Shown here in pieces: positions 1 to 9,720 of a stretch of DNA of 23,498 nt. The notes under the pieces are model-generated. The model saw only the letters and a program-made list of their open reading frames with translations, had not been told where the DNA came from and did no database searches. Position numbers and translations under genes: made by a program. Numbering within the stretch: the stretch's first letter is position 1; each line of letters begins with the position of its first letter. This stretch comes from Chara braunii (Eukaryota > Streptophyta > Charophyceae > Charales > Characeae), in assembly GCA_003427395.1 (NCBI GenBank), contig BFEA01000306.1:507895-531392 (forward strand). The letters run 5' to 3'.

Positions 1-336
1 CGAAGTATCCTAGGATGAAGCGCAACACACATAGGCATCCACATCAGCAAAATGACAAGTTTGATGACATCTACACTAGGGGAATGATCTCCGAACTATC
101 CTAGGATGAAGCGCAACACACATAGGCATCCAAATAAGCAAAATGACAAGGTTGATCACATCTACACTAGGGGAAACATCACCGAACTATACTACGATGA
201 AGCGCAACACACATAGGCATCCACATCAGCAAAATGACAAGTTTGATGAGATCTACACTAGGGGAATGATCTTCGAAGTATCTTAGGATGAAGCACAACA
301 CACATAGGCATCAAGATCAATAAAAATCACAGTTTT
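1..336. repeat. 91-bp tandem satellite, left array (about 3.7 copies)
   Basis: Units begin at 1, 92, 183 and 274 (each opens with CGAA[GC]TAT), giving an exact 91-bp period. The fourth copy breaks off at about 336, where a purine tract starts. Units share the internal landmarks GCGCAACACACATAGGCATC and CTACACTAGGGGAA and differ at only a few bases, so the array is fairly homogeneous. It runs off the left edge of the window, so its full size is unknown. A diverged form of the same unit, with the same period and orientation, occupies the right edge. Confidence 0.95.
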
Positions 337-506
337 GGAGGGAGGAAGAAGATGAGGGAGGGGGAGAAGAAGAAGGGGAGGAGGAGGAGGAGAAGGGAGA
401 AGGGGAAGAAGAGGAGGAAGAAGAAGAGGGGGAAGAGGAAGGAGGAGAGGGAGGAGAGGAAGAAGAAGAAGAAGAAGAGGGAGAAAGGAGGAAGAAAGAG
501 AGGAAA
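337..506. repeat. Polypurine (GA/GGA-rich) tract
   Basis: The + strand is purine-only from 354 to 506 (153 bp) and nearly so from 337, interrupted only by a T at 353. It is built of irregular GGA, GAA and GGGA steps, not one clean microsatellite unit. Long mirror-like purine runs can form triplex (H-DNA) structures. It directly abuts the end of the left satellite array. The minus-strand reading frame across it encodes only Leu/Pro-rich low-complexity sequence and is not taken as a gene. Confidence 0.9.
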
Positions 507-516
507 CTTCCTCCCT

Positions 517-1003
517 TCCCACTGACCTCGTGTTGGTCCCTAGGCAGTGTAGTCCCGAGCTTGGTTCTAGCTCCTTGAGTATGGCTTCCCCACCTCCCAA
601 ATTCTCTCCTCTTTCTCTCACTCCTCTTCTCAAGTTATGGCACGCTCCTACCTCTAAGGCTATGGAGTCCTTCCCTCTAGAAGGGCTAAGGGGACCCTTT
701 TCAGCCTCTCCTCCTACCTCACAGCCTGAGGGCTATGGCGAACGACTCTCCTTGCTTCCTCCTAGCCTCTAGGCCTTCTCCCTTAGTCTCATCACCATAG
801 CCAGGCTCCAGGCTAGCTCCGGCTCTCACTTCCTGGCTCTATCTCACTATTATTCACTCACGGACTCATTTGGGCAGCATGGGCTCCTCTCATGCTCAAG
901 TGGGAGTGGCGGCCTGCACCTCCAGCTTATGTAGGCTGAAACTGGTGCACCGCCCAACCCTTAGGCCTCTCCAAGTCCCTCTAGGTGGACCGAGGTGCCC
1001 CCA
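517..1003. other. Unassigned stretch, no gene recognised
   Basis: There is no convincing coding sequence: open frames are short, rich in Ser, Pro and Leu, and lack any motif I know. The + strand is pyrimidine-rich. An 8-bp palindrome GGTGCACC lies at about 943-950. The stretch leads without a visible boundary into the hairpin-rich block that follows. Confidence 0.6.
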
Positions 1004-1677
1004 AGGCCAAATTTCCGGTTTTGGCCTATCTGAAGGTACCTGGGCCTCATTTTGGCCAGGTACATGCAGCCTGAAAGGCCGGTACTTTCTCGGATTACCC
1101 CTTGGTCTACCCCGGCCTCTTTTTACTTCAAAAAGAGCTGCCTTTTGGGGTACCCCTTCCCAAAATGCAGCCTTTACTGAATTTTGAGGGCCTAGAGGCC
1201 CATTTTTCGTCTTTTTCCTCGTCTAGTCCTCTTTTGGGTAGGCCGTTGCATTTTTCCAAATGGCGGCTCCAATCTCAGCCTTGGACTTGGCTGAGATCCA
1301 TGGTTCTCATCATTCCGGCTACCCCCAAGCTCCCCTCGGCCCAAATTTGAGCCTTTTACTTCAATTTTCAATTTTTTTGGTGTATCTGGCCCAATCCTTG
1401 GGCCAAATACGCAGTTTTGTCTTGTACCTCTCTTTGTTTTCCCTCCATTTTGCTGCCAACTCATTCCGGAGCTAGCCGTTTTGTGTCAACCCACAAAAAA
1501 CAGTTGGATCTCCTCCTCCGCAAAATCAGATTTCATATCTAAGGCCCAAAAATGAGCCGGCCAACTCACATCAACATTTTTCTTTATTTTTGTTGCTTAA
1601 ATTCAGATACTGCAGAGATAATGCCCCAAGGACCTTATCTCTGCAATCCAGACTGCCCTCCTAGGATCTAGGAGGGC
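1004..1677. repeat. Cluster of six short perfect hairpins
   Basis: Perfect inverted repeats lie at 1004-1027 (8-bp arms, 8-nt loop), 1036-1063 (8, 12), 1272-1297 (9, 8), 1387-1405 (8, 3), 1611-1645 (11-bp arms TGCAGAGATAA/TTATCTCTGCA, 13-nt loop) and 1655-1677 (10-bp arms GCCCTCCTAG/CTAGGAGGGC, 3-nt loop). Shorter palindromes occur at 1147-1156 (GGGGTACCCC) and 1188-1201. Many arms contain GGCC or AGCC. No protein is supported across the block. The arms differ in sequence, so this is not one dispersed hairpin copied many times. Confidence 0.85.
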
Positions 1678-2490
1678 TGAGGTCATCATTGAGACTTGCC
1701 AGTCCCTACCGCTGCAGTCCCAACCTGGCGGCACTTTTTCCTCCACTCATTCCTCCTCCTTTGTCTCATTCTCCCCCCCTTTTCTCCCCCTTTTCCCTCC
1801 TTTCTCTTTTATTTACTGTTGGGACAAGTTTCCAACAACTATTTCTCCTCTTTCTAGCTGTTGGACCTTCCCCAAGACCTGATTTTGCAACCGGCATATG
1901 GTCGTTACACCTCGGACTGCAGTAGTGGCACCCCCAAGGCCAAAGGGGGCTCCTTTTTTGCCGCCGCCGCTTCCAGTTTGAGACCCCCTTGCTCTCGATT
2001 TTCTCCGACCAACCCTTTTTCCACGTGGAGCCCTTGGACTTCGTTTTTTCTTGGCCTGGTTGATCCGGGATACTCGGACTGTTGGCCAGCCCCCCCTTAC
2101 TGCCGCTACTCCCTCTCCTCGTTCCCTTCGGCACCTCCCGTCGGCGCTTGCCGCAGCGGTGCTTAGCATTCTCATCCAAACCCCCTGACCCGGAAGGCCG
2201 TCCACCTGATGTTATGTTATTTCATTTTTGTCGATGTTGCATTTGATCCAGGGTCCCCTTGGGTTGCCCCAGGTGCCTTCCGTCTTTCCCGTCTCACGTC
2301 CGTTTCCTTCATTCTGTCATCGATTTCCGTCGACGCACGCCTTCTCCCTATCCTCTTATTATTCCTAGTCAGTTCCCCCTTTTCTGGCGTCGTCCCAGGT
2401 GACGACCTGTTTTCTTCTTGGGTCATCATGCATCCCCGCTGCCCAGTCGTTCGTTGTTCCGTCGACGGTTCTTAGTCCCGCCGGTAATTC
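1678..2490. other. Pyrimidine-rich non-coding stretch
   Basis: The + strand is strongly C/T-rich (about 1740-1860 especially). A 7-bp inverted repeat (TCCAACA at 1831-1837, TGTTGGA at 1859-1865) and a CACGTG core at about 2022 are visible. Open frames on both strands are Ser/Pro/Arg-rich, overlap one another and carry no recognisable motif, so I call no gene. Confidence 0.55.
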
Positions 2491-2499
2491 CGCATTTTT

Positions 2500-2700
2500 A
2501 ATTGGTCCCACGTGGTCCCTGACACTCTGCCCTGTCGGTACCATGTCTTCTCTTGGTCTCACGTGGTCTCGGGCACTTTGTTCCGTCGGCACCACATCTT
2601 TTCTTAATCTCACGTGGCCCCCGGCGCTTTGCTCTGTCGATGCCACGTCTTTTCTTGGTTTTGTGTGGTCCCCGGCGCTTCGTCCCGCTGATACCACCTT
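2500..2700. repeat. 51-bp tandem repeat with a CACGTG core in each unit
   Basis: The landmark CACGTGG recurs at 2509, 2560 and 2611, and as a degenerate TGTGTGG at 2662, an exact 51-bp spacing. The rest of the unit (a GTC[GC]G..ACCA.[GA]TCTT[TC]TCTT pattern) is also shared. Because 51 is a multiple of three, the reverse strand stays open through the array as a 17-residue repeat, but the repetition alone explains that. CACGTG is the G-box/E-box core bound by plant bZIP and bHLH factors; binding here is inference only. Confidence 0.85.
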
Positions 2701-2736
2701 TTCTCTTGCTGTTTCCGACGTCCCTCTGTCTCACAG

Positions 2737-2737
2737 N
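2737..2737. other. Ambiguous base (N)
   Basis: A single undetermined base lies in the context CACAGNGATC. It marks an unresolved assembly position and affects no recognised gene. Confidence 0.99.
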
Positions 2738-5229
2738 GATCTCCGCTCCCTGCTCCTATTGTGTCCCGCATGCTATTCCGTTCCGGGTGCCGGCTCCCAC
2801 CTAACCTGCGGTCTCCTTGGCCCTCTTGCCGTTGTGTCACGTCAGCGCCTTGCGCCCTGACCCTTCCCGCTTCCTTCCTTCCCTTGCTGCGCACTTCCTA
2901 TGCTACTACCGACTTCCCGGCGGCCCTTCTCCGTCCTTCGGGGAAAGAGTCGCCCCTGCTATTCTCTCACAGTCCTTTGTCGCTTCCTGCTTAGACCGTC
3001 CTTTTCTAGTTTGGCGGTCCTGATGACCCTGGGCAGCTTCTAGCTTCCTACTGCCTGTGCCCACACTTCCGATCTTTCTAGCATTCGTCTCCGGTTTTCT
3101 CTGCCGTGCACAAATTAGTCATATACAATCTCTCGAGTGACGGGAAGTCATTCGGGACTCACCAGTCTCGACATATTCCCCTCACTCATTCGCGATGTCC
3201 TCATCGCGCACCAATCCACGGTCGGTAGTAATTTTGGAGTGATAGACAAACAGGGAAGAGGAGTGGGGTGGGATGAGTAGTTAGCTTGCCAGGGTTCTTT
3301 TTGTCTTTCCCGCTCTTTTTTTAAGTCCTTCTTTAAGTTTTCGCCTCTTGGGCGGGGGAGGGTATGGAGGGGTCAAGGTTTTGCTTCGGGTTTCCTTTGG
3401 ATTGCGTAACGTCCCCAATCTCAATAATGTCTTTGTAACGAGTGCGTAATACTTTATGTGCATCAACGTCTGTCTCACAGCTGTATCTCGTTCTCACTGG
3501 AACTCCCAAATACCCAAAGGCTTCCCCACAACTTCCCGTATCGTTCCACGAGAGAGGACGACGTGCCCATCACCCTCCCCAGGAACCGAGGTAAAAGGGA
3601 GATTTTGGCGACGGATGTCACAAGGATCATTTGCCATGGCTTCCTCCAGGTGCGAGCTAGCAACACGTCAAGGAGCTTAAGCAGTTTGATGTCTCTTTCC
3701 CTCATCAAGTTGACTAGCATCGCCCCTTGGAGGGGTCTGACCACATACATGCCCTGCAACTAGTTTCTCATTGTACGTCATTTCTCGCTCTCGACAATGT
3801 CTTGAAGGCTGCATTGGTAATCTCAAATCTATCTTCCCATTTCATTGAGAAAACATTCTCGAGCAGGAATCCTTTTGGTTTCGTCTCATTCATTACTCTT
3901 AGGCCATCCGCTCATTTTCAGTATAATTTTTCCTCTCCCCGAAGCTCAGGCATAGTCAAATCCACATGGATTCTTCCCGGGTCATTCCTCCCGGCCTTTC
4001 TCAGGTCCTGGCAATTCTGCATGCATATCATCCTCTGCCCTTTCTTGCCCTTTACTTAATTGACTTTTCATGTGCAATGCTTGGTTCACCCCTTAGCCAC
4101 TTCTCATCTTTTCAAGCTTATACGAGCCGATTACACAGCCAACTCTCAGTCTGCCAGTTCCAGTTCATACCATGTCACTTGCTCAAGTCCTTTCTGCGCT
4201 GGCGTCTTGCCAGACCCCCTTTTCTCAGGCCTATACAAAGTCAATTACAATCTTTTTCTGTTCCGGTCGTCTTGACAGGCCCCTTTTTTCCAAGCCCATG
4301 CAAAATCAATTACAAGTCTTATTTTCATTTCATTCATTGGTAGATGGCACACCTTCCCCCCACTCAAAACTCGATGTCCCCAACGCGCGACTGGTTCTCA
4401 CTCGGAGGTACGCAGACCTTCGGCCCGCCAACTGCAAATCAAGGACACAAGCCCATCCACTTCACAAAAGGAGGAGTGATCAGTTCCTCCCCAGCGAACG
4501 ACGCCTCATCCTTCTACTCGGTTCGACCTTTATTCTCTCACGTGGCGAGCACCAATACCGAGGTTCCTCCCCGTGTCTGTCAGGTAGGTCCAATCCAAGC
4601 CTGCCAGGGCCTCGTCTAGTCGTAAGAGTGTTCCTCGCGAATCGTTCCTCCCGAGTGGTGATTTTTTGGATTCCGGCCTCTTTCTTTCAAGAGAGTTGGG
4701 GCTCTCGATCAGTCCGCGAGTGCAGTTACGAAGACCTCGCAATTAGTCCCGAAACGGTTGTAATGTTCCGGCAGGGCAGTGTCAATGCCCCGTGGTGGTG
4801 GCGGACTCCACCCGGTACCTCGCCCGGCCTCTCCCTTTGGACAGTGCCGCCCAACTTAGCGCGGGCAGCCGTGGTCCGACCCAAACGGCCATGCCACCCC
4901 TCTATGACCTGGCGTGTGGTTGGGGAGTAGCATAATAGACTAGATGAGAATGGCTTTCCTGCCCATTTGGCTCTCTCGCCCTTCGACGTTTAGGCATTCA
5001 ACAGGAGGCGCAGTTGGAACTCCCCGACTAGAGCTCACTGTCGGAGGTGGTTCCGGACGTCCCGCACCGATCCAAGTGGTAGGTGCCTTAGTCCTTTAAC
5101 CTTCATCCTCTTGAAGATGAACAGGTCGCGCTGAGACTTTTTCCCCCAAAGGGATAGAGGTCTTGGGGTCGCGGTGCATGCATCGGTATCCCCCTCTTGC
5201 TGAGGCCAAAGGCTAGAAGAAAAAGAGAA
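2738..5229. other. Long unassigned stretch, no gene supported
   Basis: This sequence is mostly pyrimidine-rich on the + strand, with many overlapping short frames and no recognisable motif. The longest + frame (4172-4930) has irregular low-information composition and no family signature. One perfect hairpin stands out: CGCGATG at 3191-3197, a 4-nt loop, and CATCGCG at 3202-3208. A 3' LTR of the minus-strand retroelement could in principle lie somewhere between here and 6700, but I could not match any segment to one upstream of gag. Confidence 0.5.
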
Positions 5230-5490
5230 GTTCCATTTCAAGGCTCTTTCCAAGTCCATTTCCATTTGCCTAGGGTCCCGAGTTTATGCAATGCAATTTT
5301 CAATACTCAATCCAATTCCAATGCTCAGTCTCATTTCCATGCTCAATCCCAATCCAATGCTCAGTGCAATATCTCTTCCAATGCTGAGTCCAATATCTTT
5401 TCCGAGGCTCAGCTCTTCCCAATGTCTTTTCCAAAGCTAAACTCTTCCAATATCCTTTCCAAAGCTCAACTCTACCCAATGTCATGCATC
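5230..5490. repeat. Degenerate short tandem repeats (TTCCAATGCTCAG-like)
   Basis: Roughly eight imperfect copies of a TTCCAATGCTCAG / TTCCAAAGCTCAA motif follow one another at intervals of about 18-24 bp, with spacers such as TCTCAT and CAATATC. The spacing is irregular and the copies have drifted, as in an old minisatellite. Nothing suggests coding. Confidence 0.65.
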
Positions 5491-5552
5491 TCAAGCAGCC
5501 ATGCAAGGGGACCCCAGTGCCACTTCCAAAGAATGACCCTTGTCAGGGGCCA

Positions 5553-5710
5553 TTCCGAACAACCTGGTTAGGGTCGTTCTTTCCAATTCCAAGTCGAACA
5601 GCCTGGTTAGGGCCATTCTTATCCATTGCAATCGGACAGCCTGGTTAGGACCATCCTTATCCATTCCAATTGGACAGCCTGGTTAGGGCCATCCTTTGTC
5701 CATTGCAATG
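5553..5710. repeat. 38/39-bp tandem repeat, four copies
   Basis: The core CCTGGTTAG recurs at 5563, 5602, 5640 and 5678 (spacings 39, 38, 38). Each copy continues as GG.C.[AT]TC[TC]T..TCCATT.CAAT and is preceded by a GAACA or GGACA step. The copies are about 80-90% alike by eye. Immediately to the right the sequence changes to a G/C-rich non-repetitive stretch. Confidence 0.85.
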
Positions 5711-6720
5711 TTAGCGCCCGAGGGGGTGGGCCTCGAGGACACAGATCCTATCTCGTCTCGGGGGTTAGAAGGCGACCACCCTCTTGGGTTTCTATGCATG
5801 TTTTTTCCTCTTTGCTTTATGCCAATCATCATTCTCATGTCCACGCATACACCCGACTTAGCATCCAATGCTCAATTTGAAGCTCACGACCACAAGCAGC
5901 ACTAGCCCGCCCGACCGTTCAACCATTACAAGGGATGCTAACTCATTTCAATGTTTCCCTCCCACTTTTCCGACTTCTCATATCCTCTCAATGCTCTGGA
6001 CTTGTCTGGGATAGGTTGGATTAGGCTCCTAAGGAAAAGGATGCCTCTTTACCCATAGGTCCCCTAACCTCTGACAAAAACTCGTGCAACGACTCGTTCA
6101 ATCATGGTTACACAATTCAAAAGGAAAGCTTTCGTCATCAACGTTTCTTCCAACATTCAAGAGTTCACATACCCTTGCTCATCTCCTCGAGACAAAGTTA
6201 ATCACCCCGAGTCCCTTTCTTACTACCAAAAAGGCTCATGTTTCCCAAAAGGAGCAAGTACTCGTACAAAGTAGCACCGGTCACCCACCCCCTACTAGTT
6301 TCTTCATTCCAAAAAGTAGTTACATCGCAGTCTTTCCAAAAAAGACGAGGAGACAAAGTTCGAATGCAAGACAACACTACAGACTTGTCTCATGTAGCTC
6401 CCTCTGGTTTTCCCCTTAGCCACCCCAGGCATCCACAGTTCTCTTCTAAGTGCGAAAAACCTCTCGTGCCCATTCCCGAAGAAGCAACGACTTATATGAA
6501 GTAGCATTTATTACCCAGCCTTTAGCCGCTTCGGGCTTAACAACTGTCTCATCATAGATCATTCAGAAAGAAGTTCAAAGGCGAAATCCAAAATGGCGGT
6601 TGCGACTGCCCAGACACCAACCCCTCCAATTTCTAGCTATTTCCCATTGCGCCTGCTATTCGTCTATTGTCCAGGTGGCCTGCGTCGAGCCTCCCTCCTT
6701 GCACGGTCCTCCATTTCCTG
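5711..6720. other. Unassigned stretch, no gene recognised
   Basis: It lies between the 38-bp repeats and the acidic ORF. It has only short frames without motifs, and no internal repeat of note. If the minus-strand retroelement is complete, its 3' LTR should be near here (lower coordinates than 6721), but neither a clear polypurine tract followed by TG nor a matching copy on the other side could be found by eye. Confidence 0.5.
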
Positions 6721-7363
6721 CTACATTTGCCTCTTTATTTCTTGCCATTGAAGGAGTGTCTTCTCTGTGAAAAAAGTTGTTGGGGATAGATCCTCTCCCC
6801 TGCCCAGTTTTGCCCTTGCCTTCGTTATCCACTGAAATCGCAAGATAGTGCCCCATTGGTCAAACCAGTCGCTGAAGGTTGGCCCGAACTCTTCTATCCA
6901 TTTGTCCTTTACCTCACCCGGTTCGTCCTCTCTTCCCCGTTCTTCCCTTGTGGGCGTTGTTACCTCATCTTCCTCCTCGTCGCTGGTGAGGTCAATGAAC
7001 TCAACGGGTTCATTCTCTCTCGGCTGTTGTTCTTCCTCTGGGTTCCCCTCCTCCATCCTTCGCCTTTTTTCCGAGTTCCCCTCTTCCTTACTACTAGGAT
7101 CACTGTCTGAAGGCAACTCTATTGGCTCCCCTTCCTTCAATGGTGACGGTCCTTTGGTCCCTTGCTTTCTGCCCCCCCTTGTTCACAACTAGGTTGTGAT
7201 CGAACCCCACATACAACTTCCTTTTCCTGGAGCTCGACGCTCCGGCTTGCCTTGACGACTGTCCCTCTTCCGGCCTGTTAATTGCATTGCTGTCATTTTC
7301 ATTCCCAAACTCCATTTTTTTGTTTCCTTGTTGTCTTTCTTCTTCTTGCTTGGCCCTGTTCAT
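6721..7363 (-). pseudogene. Small acidic ORF downstream of integrase, split by a 1-base frameshift; SUMO-interacting-like motifs
   Basis: Two overlapping minus frames fit one former gene. The first starts at ATG 7363 and carries a basic NLS-like SSSRKRKL. It should switch at a run of seven C (7172-7178 on +) into the second frame, which ends at 6721: removing one base of the run keeps Ser/Asp/Glu-rich sequence open across the junction. The second frame has no ATG start of its own. It contains FIDLTSDEEEDE, the shape of a SUMO-interacting motif (hydrophobic-I-D-L-T plus acidic run), and a weaker PIELPSDSD. The C-terminal part (WIEEFGPTFSDWFDQWG) is unrecognised. By position it could be an extra ORF after integrase. 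A homopolymer assembly error is as likely as decay. Function is unknown; the SUMO link is inference from motif shape only. Confidence 0.5.
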
Positions 7364-7489
7364 ACATAACAGTCACGGTACCCCTCATACACACGCATTC
7401 CCTTCCACTCCCATTTGCAGCTTTTGGAGGCTTCCCTAGAACTCTTGCTTGACCCCATATAGTTGGTAGTCTCATTATCCCTTAGAACC

Positions 7490-7640
7490 CTCGACACATT
7501 GTCCCAACACATAGGTGCCCCATGTAGGCAGTCCACAGCATCACCCCACAAAAACTATGGTACATTGTCCCAACTCAATACCTCGTGTAGACAGTCCCCA
7601 GCGTTACCCCACAAAAACTATACTACACTGTGCCGTGCTC
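7490..7640. repeat. About 65-bp tandem repeat, roughly 2.3 copies
   Basis: ACATTGTCCCAAC at 7496 recurs at 7562, and as ACACTGTGCC at 7625 (spacings 66 and 63). Each unit also carries GTAG[GA]CAGTCC.CAGC.T.ACCCCACAAAAACTAT. It lies between the integrase stop (7776) and the small acidic ORF, a position where a retroelement's 3' untranslated region would be expected. Confidence 0.8.
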
Positions 7641-7775
7641 CCAAGCCCAATCACAGTCAGCCCAGGCAGTCTCCCCTCGTTCCACAAAAAGCAAGACACA
7701 CAAAAGAACAATCCCTGTGGTCATGATCACTTCCCCAGGGAGGCGGTCCAGAACTTATAGCCAGTTGCCTGCCTT

Positions 7776-9227
7776 TCAGGCTGTCAGTTCCCCAGTTTCT
7801 CTGTCCTGGGCTTCTTGTAACCATTGTTCCACAGGATCCCTGCTAAAAAATCTGGCCAATCTCTGTCCCGGAAATGGTCCTCTTATGCTAGTACCATCAA
7901 GATCCTCAAGTTCGAACGTATTCAGTCCCACCCGCTTAGCGATCCTGTAAGGCCCTTTGAATCTCTTTCCCAGTTGCCCAGACCATGTGCTTTCAAGAGC
8001 CGAGTTTCTAACCAACACTTTCTCCCCCACCTGGAGTGGCTCTTTCCGAATATTCTTGACCTGGTCCCACCTTGCTTTATCCTTCATTCGGCTATCCGTT
8101 ACACGGTTAACTACTTCCTCCCATGCCTCCTCATTCCTGGCGACCTGCTGGCAACGTGCGGTGATTAACTCCTCCGTGGTCAAGTGCGGATTATCGTCTA
8201 ATATAATCCAAGTTGGGACGAGGGCCTCCACTGGGAAGTCAATCTCCCTTCCATACCATAACTCCGCTGGAATGCATCCCGTCGTTCTCTTTGGTGTCAT
8301 GTTCTCAGAGAAGACTGCCTGCTTAAGGTACCGTGGCCAGTTCCCCAAGTTGTCTGCTGCAAGCTTAGCGATTGTGTTTTTCATGGTCCGGTGGCCCCTT
8401 TCTACTGGTGCATTTGCCTTAGGATGGTAGGGCTCAGTAATCTTGATTGGTACGCACAATATCTTAAGCCTGTTCGACACCTCCTGGTTAACGAACTTTG
8501 TCCCATTATCTGCTATAAACCTGCGCACGAAGGGGTGTCTTAGGTAGAAGTCTTCCACCCAATCGGCCACTGCTTTTCCTGTCTTCCTCTTGAGAGCTAC
8601 GGCCTCTACGTAGCCACTGAGGTTATCCCTTGCATCCAAGATGTATCTAAACCCATTCGTCGATACGGGCATAACCGCAAGATCGAGGTGAACAAGGTGT
8701 CCGGGTCCCAGTACCCGAGTGGGCCTAAGGGGCTCGTAAACCCGTACGGAGCTCCTCTCTTGACATATCAGACACGTTTGACAGTACGTTGCGACCATGC
8801 CTGCCATTCCTGGCCAGAAATACAGGGGCACAATCTTTACAAGTCTCCCCTTTGACGATCGGTGACCTCCAGCTAGCCCATCATGCATTGCCTGAATAAC
8901 GTCCAGCTGCCTAGACCTCCCACAAACGACTCGCCTAGGCGTCATCCCTTCCTCTTTCTTAAACAGGTGGCCATTTCTTAAGACATACTTCTCAGCTTCC
9001 TCCCTTGCCTTGGAGCTGACTTCCGAGGGTTGTTTGTTCCCTACAAGCAGCAGACCGATTTCTCTAAAGACGCTCTCATACATCTGTATGAGGAAGAACT
9101 CTTGTTCCTTCCGATCCGTATCCTGCTCTTCCCAGGTCTGGTTGACTAGGTACTGGCATTCCTTCTGTGCCCAAGTTTCGGCCAATGTCATCACGGCGTC
9201 CCGTCCCCCTTCCACGACCATTGCCAT
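7776..9227 (-). CDS. Ty3/gypsy integrase (C-terminal part of Pol), intact over 483 codons
   Basis: This integrase would insert the cDNA copy of the element into host DNA. Residues counted from the Met at 9227 show a zinc-binding HHCC module (H115, H122, C149, C152), then the catalytic core D182, D240 and E276 with exactly 35 residues between the last two (DD35E), then a C-terminal GPY module (GPYRI at 425-429). No chromodomain follows; the protein stops about 55 residues after GPY. The Met at 9227 is only the first in the open frame. The same frame is open further upstream and would have been joined to RNase H as one polyprotein, now separated by a 1-base shift near 9325-9335. It is the best-preserved part of the element, so decay is recent or slow. 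Confidence 0.93.
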   Translation of the reverse strand: MAMVVEGGRDAVMTLAETWAQKECQYLVNQTWEEQDTDRKEQEFFLIQMYESVFREIGLLLVGNKQPSEVSSKAREEAEKYVLRNGHLFKKEEGMTPRRVVCGRSRQLDVIQAMHDGLAGGHRSSKGRLVKIVPLYFWPGMAGMVATYCQTCLICQERSSVRVYEPLRPTRVLGPGHLVHLDLAVMPVSTNGFRYILDARDNLSGYVEAVALKRKTGKAVADWVEDFYLRHPFVRRFIADNGTKFVNQEVSNRLKILCVPIKITEPYHPKANAPVERGHRTMKNTIAKLAADNLGNWPRYLKQAVFSENMTPKRTTGCIPAELWYGREIDFPVEALVPTWIILDDNPHLTTEELITARCQQVARNEEAWEEVVNRVTDSRMKDKARWDQVKNIRKEPLQVGEKVLVRNSALESTWSGQLGKRFKGPYRIAKRVGLNTFELEDLDGTSIRGPFPGQRLARFFSRDPVEQWLQEAQDRETGELTA

Positions 9228-9324
9228 CAGTTCCTCTCTGGCCCCAACTTCTGCTCCCCACGAGTCCTTTTCCTCTTTGCGCCTGACCGTGGTGACTGGT
9301 CCTTCCCTGAGTTCTGCAAGGTGC

Positions 9325-9720
9325 GCCCTTTTCCAAGGTCTGAATCAGCAACTGACCTGTTGTAATTGTTGGATCTGCCATCTCATTATCCACAACAAGG
9401 GTCCCTCCTTCATACTCCAGGAAGGCGTGAATTGGTTCCTCGTCCTCTACTCCTTTTGGCGTGATGCATACCCTGCTCAGCCCATCTGCCCTATTTCGAA
9501 GCCCTGCAATTCGCTCGACCTTATAGTCGAATTGCCATATGAAGCCTATCCATCTGCCAACGGTCGGATCTATAGGCTTGTAGTTCTTTAGGGCTCCGAC
9601 AACGTTGGTGGGATCGATCCTTAGGATAAATCACCTCTCGAACAGGTATGCCTGGAAGGTCTTAAGACAATGTAAGATTGCTAAGACCTCCTTCTTGAAC
9701 TGCAAGTACCGCCGTTCTGC
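9325..9720 (-). pseudogene. RNase H C-terminal part and Pol connection, two nonsense codons and a frameshift
   Basis: Reading on from the reverse-transcriptase segment in the same frame past the TAG at 9721-9723, the sequence has RRYLQFKKEVLAILH (the usual gypsy RNase H helix with its Glu), RIDPTNVVGALKNYKPID, and NRADGLSR with the final catalytic Asp. A TGA interrupts at 9631-9633. The frame stays readable to about 9330, where a 1-base loss in the context GGGCGCACC shifts into the integrase frame. The two stops are explained by C-to-T changes (CAG to TAG, CGA to TGA). RNase H normally degrades the RNA template during reverse transcription; this copy could not make a full-length Pol without suppression. 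Confidence 0.85.

Noticed and set aside
1-336. CRISPR-like array
   Set aside because: The whole 91-bp unit is repeated without unique spacers, which makes it a satellite, and the context is eukaryotic.
283-633. Minus-strand Leu/Pro-rich frame over the purine tract
   Set aside because: It is produced entirely by the GA-rich low-complexity run.
4172-4930. 252-codon + strand open frame
   Set aside because: It is Ser/Pro/Arg-rich without domain signature or plausible context, and most likely chance.
5708-5730. TTAGCGCCCGAGGGGG as a retroviral-type primer-binding site on +
   Set aside because: It lacks the initial TGG, no LTR end precedes it, and no + strand gag or pol follows.
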